The notes beneath the pieces were generated by a model that did not search any database, was not told the DNA's origin, and saw nothing but the letters and a program-made list of their open reading frames with translations. The position numbers and the translations under genes were made by a program. This document shows, piece after piece, positions 56,641-64,000 of a stretch of DNA of 64,000 nt (position 1 is the stretch's first letter; each line of letters opens with the position of its first letter). The stretch spans positions 90,976,839 through 91,040,838 of the forward strand of contig NC_053490.1 of NCBI RefSeq assembly GCF_905171775.1. Direction: 5' to 3'. The stretch comes from Rana temporaria (lineage: Eukaryota > Chordata > Amphibia > Anura > Ranidae).

Positions 56641-57098
56641 ACTGGGGGGGGGGGGGGGGTGGTGACACCTGCCCACGGAGTGACACCTGTGGGTAGCGGC
56701 ACCGCTTACAGCGCCTGCTGCCCTTCTCCTCTCTGATCTCTCTGTGTCCCTCAGCAGGCCGAAGCCGCCTCCACCTCCACTCTGTTTACATCCAAAGAGG
56801 AGGAGCCGACAGCACTGCTGCAACCGATCTCTCCCCTCTCTGCTCACACTGTACCGATCGGTACAGAGAGGGGAGAGAGGAACAGTTTGTTTCCAAGTGA
56901 TTGCTCCGTCATTTGACGGAGCAATCACGTGGTATATGCCCGCTGTTAGCGGCCATTTATTTTGATCTGTGTCTGTGTGCGTGCCCCAGGGGGTGCGTGG
57001 GAGGGCGGTTCTGGCAGGACGTCAATGTACGCCCTCTCACAGTTTTTGAGCCGAGCTGTAGCTGTCATTCGGCTATGGCGTGGTCGTTAAGTGGTTAA
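56641..57098. mobile_element. TTAA family A right-end fragment
   Basis: Preceded by a G13-15 run (56,646-56,660). Keeps CGATCGGTACAGAG, GGAGCAATCACGTGG, GCTGTAGCTGTCATTCGGC and the end CGTTAAGTGGTTAA. The left half is missing. Confidence 0.6.
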
Positions 57099-57228
57099 AG
57101 TGATTGTAAAGGTCTGTTTTTTTTCTTTTTTAAATAATAAACATGGTATAGTTACCTGTTCTGTGCAAGGGTTTTGCACAGAGCGACCCTGATCCTCATT
57201 TTTTGGGGTCCCCCGCCTGCGCTCCTGA

Positions 57229-57929
57229 TAGGGTTGCCACCTCATCCCTTTAAAACCAAGCACATATTAAAGCGGAGGTTCACCCTAAAACATTTTTCTA
57301 ACATTACATTGTGCTCACTTGCAACATTGACAGTATGTGTTTTTTTTTTTGCTGTACATACCGTCGTATAGCTGTCCCCCCCCCCCCCAGCTTCTGGGTA
57401 GTGGCTCCCGCGGGACTGGGCGTTCCTATGCAGCAGGTAAGTGATTGACGTGATGACAAAAACTACCCCCCGTCGCATAAGGAGCTTTACGAGTTGCCGA
57501 AAAAAGCCGAACTGCAAGTCGGCTCTATACGGCGCCTCCGCACTGACGTTCGGCTTCTTTTGGCAACTCGTGAGGCTCCTTATGCGACGGGGGGTAGTTT
57601 TTGTCATCACGTCAATCACTTACCTGCTGCATAGGAACGCCCAGTCCCGCGGGAGCCACTACCCAGAAGCTGGGGGGGGGGGGGAAATAGCTATACAACG
57701 GTATGTACAGCAAAAAAAACCCAAAAAAACGCATACTGTCAATGTTGCAAGTGAGCACAATGTAATGTTAGAAAAATGTTTTAGGGTGAACCTCCGCTTT
57801 AAGTACACAGGTTCTGTGGCTGATTAAGGTGGTATGTGAACCCACTTGTGCCTTATCTGCATTAAATTAGCCTCAGAACCTGTGAAATTCATATGTGTTT
57901 GATCTCAATGGAATAAGGTGGTAACCCTA
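57229..57929. mobile_element. hAT-like MITE, TAGGGTTGCCACCT ends
   Basis: Left TAGGGTTGCCACCTCATCCC; reversed right TAGGGTTACCACCTTATTCC. Flanks GCTCCTGA and GCTCCTGG (57,221-57,228 and 57,930-57,937) form an 8-bp duplication with one change. The palindromic element sits inside it. Confidence 0.8.
57267..57802. mobile_element. Palindromic TTAA element, 536 bp
   Basis: TTAAAGCGGAGGTTCACCCT at the left and its complement at the right. Nearly the whole element is one inverted repeat, arms of about 250 bp with only small differences (C/G-run and T/A-run lengths, a few substitutions). The centre lies near 57,525 (GCCGAACTGCAAGTCGGC region). TTAA at both ends points to piggyBac or Kolobok type mobilisation. 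Confidence 0.88.
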
Positions 57930-58257
57930 GCTCCTGGTCCCTCCTCTTTATTGGGTGCCCCCCCCCCGTGGAAAGCCGCTGTCCATGGGTGCACCAGTGC
58001 AGGAATGCTCCCGAGTCCTGCTGCTGCGTACATTGGCACAGACAGCAGGACTCAGCCCCGCCCCCGGCTGCCATGTTACTAGATTTGATTGACAACAGCG
58101 GGAGCCAATGGCTCCTGCTGCTATAAATATATCCAATGAGGACCCGAGACAGCAGCTGGAACTGCTGGGCTCGTGTGCTCATAGCTGATTTGTACAGTGT
58201 TTAGGTAAGAAAAAGGAGGGCTCTGGGAGGCAGCTGCAGCACACAAGATTTTTCACT

Positions 58258-59903
58258 TTAACCACTTAAAGCGGTGGTTCACCCTGTTTAATAACATCCT
58301 CTCTATGCAAATGCGCTGCAAATACAAAGACTAAACGATTTTTTTTTTTTTTGAGTCCTACTTACCCGTTTCCAGGTCGTATTTACGACCTGTCAATCAA
58401 AATCCCCCGCGGGGAATGGGCGTGTAAGTCCATTCTCCCCCGTCCTGTCACTCAAATTGTGGCACTCCTCTGTCGACGCGCTGTATCGCGCGACATCTCG
58501 GCACAACGGGGCGTGAACTTCTTACGCCGGCCGTTGTTATGGCAACCATGCAGTGTTGACGGCGACGCTCGCCGTCAACACTGCACAATGCGCGGGATCG
58601 AGTGGTGAATGCTGGGAGGCCAGCATTCGCCCTCTCCCGGAAGAAGACCCTGTCGGCTTCAGTATGCCCACAGGTAAGATGGAAATGTCCATCGTCTCGG
58701 GATCAAAAATATAATATAAAGAAAAACAGCGCATAGCACGGCTTAAGGAGTGGGACACCCTGTTAGTGCAGGCTTAAAGGTAAGAGCTGGGGATTAGACC
58801 AGAAAAAAAAAAAACGATATCCCGCAGAACCACCGCTTTAAGCCCCAGACCATTATGCAGCCAAATGGCCGGGCCACTTTTTGCGATTCGGCACTGCGTC
58901 GATTTAACTGACAATTGCGCGGTTGTATGACGTGGCTCCCAAACAAAATTGACGTCCTTTTTTTCCCACAAATAGAGCTTTCTTTTGGTGGTATTTGATC
59001 ACCTCTGTGGTTTTTATTTTTTGCGCTATAAACAAAAATAGAGCGACGATTTTGAAAAAAAAATGCAATATTTTTTACTTTTTGCTATAATAAATATTCC
59101 CAAAAAATATATATAAAAAAAATGTCCTCAGTTTAGGCCGATACATATTCTTCTACATATTTTTGGTAAAAATAGATCGCAATAAGCGTTTATTAATCGG
59201 TTTGCGCAAAAGTTATAGCGTCAACATTATAGGGGATAGTTTTATGGCATTTTTATTAATAATTTTTTTTGTACTAGTAATGACGGCGATCAGCGATTTT
59301 TATTCGTGACTGCGACATTATGGTGGACACATCGGACACTTTTGACACTTTTTTGGGACCATTGTCATTTTTACAGAGATCGGTACAGAGAGGGGAGAGA
59401 GGAAACAGACATGACGCTGGTTTGTTTACAAGTGATTGCTCTGCCATTTGAGCTATAAAAATGCACTGATTACTGTGAAAATGACACTGGCAGTGAATGT
59501 GGTTAACCACTAGGTGGCGCTGTAGGGGTTAAGAGTACCCTAGTGAGTGATTCTTACTGAATGAATGAATGAATGAGTGACTTATAGCGCTTTTTGCAGC
59601 CAGTGTCTTCCTGGCTGGTGCGGTTGTTTACCCCGTAGGATCTCGACACAATTTTGATTACTGTCATTGTCACTAGGCAGAGTGGGGAGATGTTTGTTTA
59701 CATCAGCATCATCGTTCTTCCTTACCGTGAGATGATTGCGGGTATCCCTGTGGCGATCTAGTCCGCGGGACCCAAGGTTGGGCTCACGGAGCGCACATGT
59801 CCACAATGCCGCGCTCTTAAAGGGGACATATATATACGTCCTTCTGCCTGTCCGTGTAATGCTGCCGATGTATATAGTCGTGCGCGGGTCGACAAGTAGT
59901 TAA
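58258..59903. mobile_element. TTAA-ended repeat (CCCCAGACC type) with insert
   Basis: TTAACCACTT at the left is split by the element 58,266-58,841, then resumes AAGCCCCAGACCATTATGC. Right end GGGTCGACAAGTAGTTAA. Shares AATAGAGCTTTCTTTTGGTGG and GGATAGTTTTATGG with 47,568-48,458. Confidence 0.7.
58266..58841. mobile_element. TTAA-flanked MITE (AAGCGGTGGTTC ends)
   Basis: TTAAAGCGGTGGTTCACCC and reversed right end TTAAAGCGGTGGTTCTGCG. Contains an inverted pair GTTGACGGCGA/TCGCCGTCAAC near 58,555-58,580. It resembles the palindromic element's ends but is not itself a full palindrome. Confidence 0.75.
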
Positions 59904-59978
59904 TGCATAGAATGCATTAAGGAGAAAAAACATAAGACTACAATTCCTTTAAGTACATCACTAGTAAGCTGCAATCAA

Positions 59979-60290
59979 TTAAAGTGATTGTAAAGGCAGA
60001 ACATTTTTTATCTTAATGCATTAAGATACAAATCCTTCTGTGTGCAGCAGCCCCTCAGCCTCCCTAATACTTACCCGAGCTCCCTCTAGCTCCAGCGACC
60101 TTGGAATGTGTCAGCCTTCCAAGAGTCCCCTGCTAATTGGGTGAGACAGCAGCGTGGCGCCATTGGCTCCCACTGCTGTCAAAGTCAGTCAGCCAATGAG
60201 AAATGAAAAGGGGGTGGGCCGTGCCGCAGCTCCGTGTCTGAATGGAATCAGGTAGCTGTGGCTCGGCTCGGGTAACCCGATAGCAAGCAG
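59979..60290. mobile_element. TTAA-family MITE fragment
   Basis: TTAAAGTGATTGTAAAGGC, then ATCTTAATGCATTAAGATAC and CCAATGAG landmarks. Truncated on the right where the Penelope region begins. Confidence 0.55.
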
Positions 60291-61076
60291 CTTTCTGTGG
60301 GAAAAAGAACAAAAACATACAGCGCACAAGTGTTAAGTGAATGTCACTTTATAGTCTGTAATGTGTGGAAAAACATATAAGCATGAAAAATTTAAAAAAT
60401 TGAAATAGCCACTAATAGCACACAGGGAAATAGAACATTAAATTTTTTTTTAAAAATACTGATAAAAATAGTCCGCATAACATAAGCAGCAGTTCACGTG
60501 GAGATGGTAGAGTGAAAACACATACACTTCGGGAGAGATGTTTGGAGTGAATCCAAGTAGTGTGCATACACTTGTATGCGGAGGTAATACAATACCTCAA
60601 CAAAAGCAGCCGCTTCTACGTCTCAATGCAGGGAGATGGAATCCGTTGGTGGGATGATAACAGCCACACTGGGAGCAGATGTAGAAGTTATTTCCATGCA
60701 GAGAGGATACTGCCGTTTAAAGACCACTAGCTCAGGGGCTGATGGAAAAGATACCTTCCTCGCAAACAGAGATCTCCAGCGGCAGGGGAAGTCCTGGAGG
60801 GGAGCCACCTAGCCGGTTCAGTGACGCAGCCGCTTCACACGGGAGCGAGGAGAGGGGGACGGTAGCCTGATGGAGTCACACAGAAATAAGGAGGTGTCCG
60901 GACACCTTCGATCCAGCGTCAGGTGACTCAAGGCACCAATCAGTGTGGGCAGAAACCGAGCAGTAGAGATGCTGGCGCTAGTGTCACTGAGAGGATTTCC
61001 CGAGTGTCGGCACTACACATCAGCTGCAGTGTACTTGCTGCAAACATATAGGGGCATCAAAGATTGTACTGGTGAG

Positions 61077-61124
61077 CCGTGACTGACATGTTTCGCGTGC
61101 CAGGACGCTTTATCAAAGTCACGG
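61077..61124 (-). ncRNA. Hammerhead-ribozyme-like fold
   Basis: Read on the minus strand: an 8-bp stem CCGTGACT with its complement AGTCACGG closes the fold. Inside are TTGATAA in the place of CUGAUGA, a 4-bp stem II (GCGT/ACGC, 6-nt loop), then GAAA, a minimal CATG stem III and GTC before stem I. This is the order of a type I hammerhead with very short stem III, as described for Penelope-like elements. Core positions C3 and G8 are U and A here, so cleavage may be weak or lost. Confidence 0.55.
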
Positions 61125-61528
61125 ACAGGCTCCACCATCTAGTTATTAAAGGGGAAGGAATAATCCCATTGGACAATAGCACGAGGAGGAGGAGGATTCA
61201 TAGTCTTAACCCTACCATCACCACCACTTTAATAAAAACATCTAAAAACATATAATCTAGTATATATAATATATATAACATGATATATATGTATATAATA
61301 ATCTCTCTCATGGAAGAACATATGTACATACATAGAAGATAGTCTGACACACCTTCAAAACAACAATAATAATAGTAATAATAAAGGAAAAATAAATGAA
61401 GAAAATGAAAAAGAAAATGAAAAAGAGAAAGAATGATAATAATGATGATGGTGAAAATAAAACTAAAATAATAATGATAAAACACTATACATACATACAT
61501 TCACTCCATATATACCGCCTATACCACA

Positions 61529-61680
61529 AAAATAAAATAAAATAAAATAAGAAAAATAAGAATTAAATAAAAAAAGAAAATAAAATAAAAATAAAAATAC
61601 ATGAAAATAAAAATAAAAATAAAATAAAAATAAAAATAAATATAAATAAAAATAAAAATAAAAATAAAAATAAAAAATGA
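61529..61680 (-). repeat. (AAAATA)n / (AAAAT)n low-complexity tract
   Basis: Short A-rich units with single T; a looser A-rich zone extends back to about 61,370. It sits just after the endonuclease stop on the minus strand. Confidence 0.85.
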
Positions 61681-61702
61681 TGTGTGTACCCAGTGCACTA
61701 GG

Positions 61703-62347
61703 TTAATTAGTGATGCTGAGAATATCCAACTCCTCGTTAAGGCCACCGGGCGACAAAGTGCCCAGCCGAAAGATCCAGAAAGTTTCCCTCTTACATAGGA
61801 GGGAAAATCTTTCGTTCTCAGTCAAAGAACCCAACGGGATGGACTCAATGGCAAAAACCTCCAAACACTTAAAATCTTTATTGTGGACATGCAAAAAATG
61901 TCTAGGGACACTATGCTTATCACAGCCCTTTTTGATCAGGCGTCTGTGTTCTCCGATACGTATGCGTAGGGTACGGATCGTCCGTCCTACGTATAATAAA
62001 TTGCATGGACAGCGTAGTATGTAAACGATATATTCCGTAGAGCAAGTAAGGAATTGGCTGATCGGGAACACACAATCTTTGGTTTTAATAGTATCAGGAC
62101 CACCTTTTGGAATGGACTGACAAGTAAGGCAACCCCTTTTACCGCATCTAAAAATGCCGGTTTTATTGTTAAAGTAAGCCCGAATATCTAATGGGCGGGT
62201 GGGGTTGATCTTGGATACTTTACTGGGTGCAATGATGTTCCGGATGGTCCGGGACCTTCTAAAGGTAATCTCAGGTTTAGATGGAAGAATGGGAGACAAA
62301 TATTGGTCAAGATGAAGAATATTGAAGTGTTTATTGATAATACACAA
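61703..62347 (-). pseudogene. Penelope-like element, RT tail and GIY-YIG endonuclease
   Basis: The frame begins inside the region that follows the RT thumb (INKHFNILHLDQYLSPILPS, then RTIRNIIAPSKV) and runs to a stop at 61,703. A cysteine motif CGKRGCLTCQSI comes next. The endonuclease follows: EYIVYILRCPCNLLYVGRT (GIY and YIG blocks as VYI and YVG), RIRIGEHRRLI, KHSVPRHF, and a late glutamate in KRETFWIFRLGTLSPGGLNE. These are the expected landmarks of canonical Penelope-like elements, whose GIY-YIG domain nicks target DNA for reverse transcription. About 205 residues are open without stops, but the RT part is absent on this strand, so the copy is 5'-truncated or rearranged. The first ATG-like codon is not a natural start. 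Confidence 0.88.
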
Positions 62348-64000
62348 AACAAAAACAAAAAAGAAAAGATAGATTTGAATTAAAAGAGAGTACTATCAAA
62401 ATTTTTAATCTTTCTAGTCATACGTTATGTCCGGTTGAACTTATCCTTCTACGTAAAGGGTTAAGTTTTTACCCTTCTACTGGACCCAATAAATTTGGAC
62501 TTTTTAAAGATCTCAACAAATTTGTCCGACTCCTCACCCTCAAAAGATTTTTTGCCAAACGTGACACTACCAACACCGATACGGTTGTGGATTCTGATAG
62601 TGCCACAACGGGTAAAAGTGAGGATCTAGTCAAGGAACACGACCCAGATGGATTATTACAAATCCTAGAGGAGTTGTGGATTGAGGGTAACGTTGAGAGT
62701 CAAACTTTCTGTCCTTACCTAGACCCTGACATAGTCCACACAAATTTTAGGCCTCAGTCCGTTTTCAACCCTACTCAATCCAAAGGGCCCTACATCGAGA
62801 CTTTTTACCAAGCGGTGTACAAGGATTTTTCTAAATTATGTGACAACCCCTCTAAGTCAGGGACCCCCAATCTAATTCACGACGAACGCCAGGCACTGAA
62901 ATTTTTTAAGGCCAACAAAAATATTGTAGTCAAACAAGCTGACAAGGGGGGCAGCCTTGTCGTGCAGGACAGGACTGAGTACCTGAGAGAAGCATATCGC
63001 TTGCTATCAGATGGTGACACCTACCAAAAATTAATTGCAGATCCTTTTTCCGACTACCAAGCAGAACTAGTCACTCTTGTTGATGCGGCTTTTAGCAAGG
63101 GCGTCATCAATAAGAGAGAGAAGGCATTTTTGTTGCCCAAAATTTCCAGTACCCCACACTTCTACCATCTCCCGAAGGTCCACAAATCTTTGGTGAATCC
63201 ACCGGGTCGCCCGATCGTTGCTAGTACCAATAGCCTTACCAGTGGTTTATCTACTTATATAGACCATGCCTTACAGCCCATTGTTTGCGAATTACCCTCA
63301 TATATTAAAGATTCTAGTGAGATCATTAAGACCCTAGAGAATTACTCTTGGGAAGAGAGCTATGCGTGGGCATCACTTGACGTGGCCTCTCTATACACGT
63401 CGATACCCCATAATATTGGATTAGCGGCAGTACAATACTTCCTAAGTAAGAACAACGACATCAACTCTTTCCAGTCTGAGTTTATAAGTAGAGGTATAGA
63501 ATTCTGTCTTACCCACAACTATTTTTATTTTTGTGATCAGTTCTTTTTACAAAGGAAGGGGACCGCAATGGGGGCAAATTTTGCACCGGTGTATGCTAAT
63601 CTGACTATGGGTTATTGGGAAACCTTGCAGATTTGGAACAATAATCCATTTTTGGAACACATCGTTTTTTATGGTCGTTATATAGACGATGTAGTCCTTA
63701 TTTGGAGTGGTGGTGCTGACTTGTTCTCCTCATTTGTAAGCCATTGTAATGACAATGCGCTAGGCTTAACGTTTACACATGTCTATGACGAGGACAATTT
63801 AATTTTTTTGGACCTGGTTTTGTCACATGATCAGAAAGTAATTACCACTAGCAATCATATTAAACCTACTAGTGGTAATTCATATTTACACTTTAACAGT
63901 TGTCACCACTCGTCTTGGAAATCCAATATCCCATATGGCCAATTCAATAGGTTGCGCAGAAACTGTTCTAAAACTGAGGACTACATGACCCAGGGCCTTA
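62341..64000 (+). CDS. Penelope-like reverse transcriptase, partial, runs off window
   Basis: One open frame from 62,341 to the window end (553 codons) without a stop. Homology is visible from FNLSSHTLCPVELILLRKGL (about 62,404), the usual Penelope N-terminal block. RT landmarks follow: VVKQADKGGSLVV, FYHLPKVHKS with GRPIVAS, LDVASLYTSIPH (first catalytic D at 63,379), KGTAMGANFAPVYANL, and FYGRYIDDVVLIW (YIDD at 63,679-63,690), then LIFLDLVLS. All three catalytic aspartates are present. There is no in-frame ATG before the homology starts, so translation start is missing. The thumb and endonuclease would lie beyond 64,000 or have been inverted (see the minus-strand copy). Strand-opposed to its neighbour by a junction near 62,345-62,390. 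Confidence 0.9.

Larger units (their letters stand above)
57095..58261. mobile_element. TTAA-ended MITE (AAAGTGATTGTAAAGG type), outer host of a nest
   Basis: TTAAAGTGATTGTAAAGGTC at the left, TTTTTCACTTTAA at the right. Interrupted by the hAT-like MITE 57,229-57,929. Flanking pieces correspond to 59,979-60,290 and, inverted, 8,640-9,045. Confidence 0.65.
60291..61700 (-). mobile_element. Probable 3' region of the Penelope-like element
   Basis: Lies downstream of the minus-strand endonuclease frame. It contains the hammerhead-like fold (61,077-61,124), an A/T microsatellite, and from about 60,300 a region starting AAAAACATACAGCGCACAAG. A terminal repeat cannot be delimited from this window alone. 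Confidence 0.45.

Noticed and set aside
61198..61746. Tyr/Ile/Phe-rich frames
   Set aside because: Translations of A-rich microsatellite sequence.
1..64000. Endogenous retrovirus or LTR retrotransposon genes
   Set aside because: No gag, protease, integrase or envelope-like frame was seen; the only reverse transcriptase is Penelope-type.

Overview
The window is transposon-dense vertebrate nuclear DNA. The mix of families suggests an amphibian, most likely a ranid-type frog: PIF/Harbinger elements and their MITEs, Tc1, hAT, TTAA-flanked MITEs, a Helitron, a CR1/L2-like LINE scrap and a Penelope-like element. That identification is inference from repeat content; I recognise no host gene, tRNA or rRNA. 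Almost every long open frame outside the transposon genes is a minisatellite or a shadow frame.

Layout. 1-18 kb: stacked MITEs, a Helitron, hAT and Tc1 relics, and a 2.2-kb TTAA element (14.0-16.2 kb) holding an AGTATTG-rich minisatellite. 18.03-30.51 kb: a Harbinger element inside another. The outer element has 3-bp ATA duplications, a broken transposase and a broken Myb-like gene. It was split by a younger 8.5-kb Harbinger element (21,501-30,037). The inner element has an intact two-exon transposase (406 aa), an intact three-exon SANT/Myb-like gene with an acidic hexapeptide repeat, and, unusually, a third MADF-type gene. 30.5-50 kb: MITEs, a Tc1 relic, a complete hAT-like element with an internal minisatellite, a fold-back element with long terminal inverted repeats, and several copies of one TTAA-ended repeat family whose interiors have become different minisatellites. 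50.08-56.50 kb: a near-perfect 3.2-kb tandem duplication. 56.5-60.3 kb: triply nested DNA transposons including an almost perfect 536-bp palindrome. 60.3-64.0 kb: a Penelope-like retroelement. Its GIY-YIG endonuclease end lies on the minus strand and its reverse transcriptase end on the plus strand, as expected for one insertion with an inverted 5' part. A hammerhead-ribozyme-like fold lies in its 3' region.

How the parts work together. The inner Harbinger ends (GGCCTTGTACTCACG) resemble the ends of many short MITEs here (GGCCYYGTACACACG). The outer element ends (GGCCCAGATTCAC) match a second MITE set. The window therefore seems to hold both candidate autonomous partners and their non-autonomous dependants. 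Transposase plus a Myb/SANT partner is the known two-protein Harbinger system; the role of the MADF gene is open.
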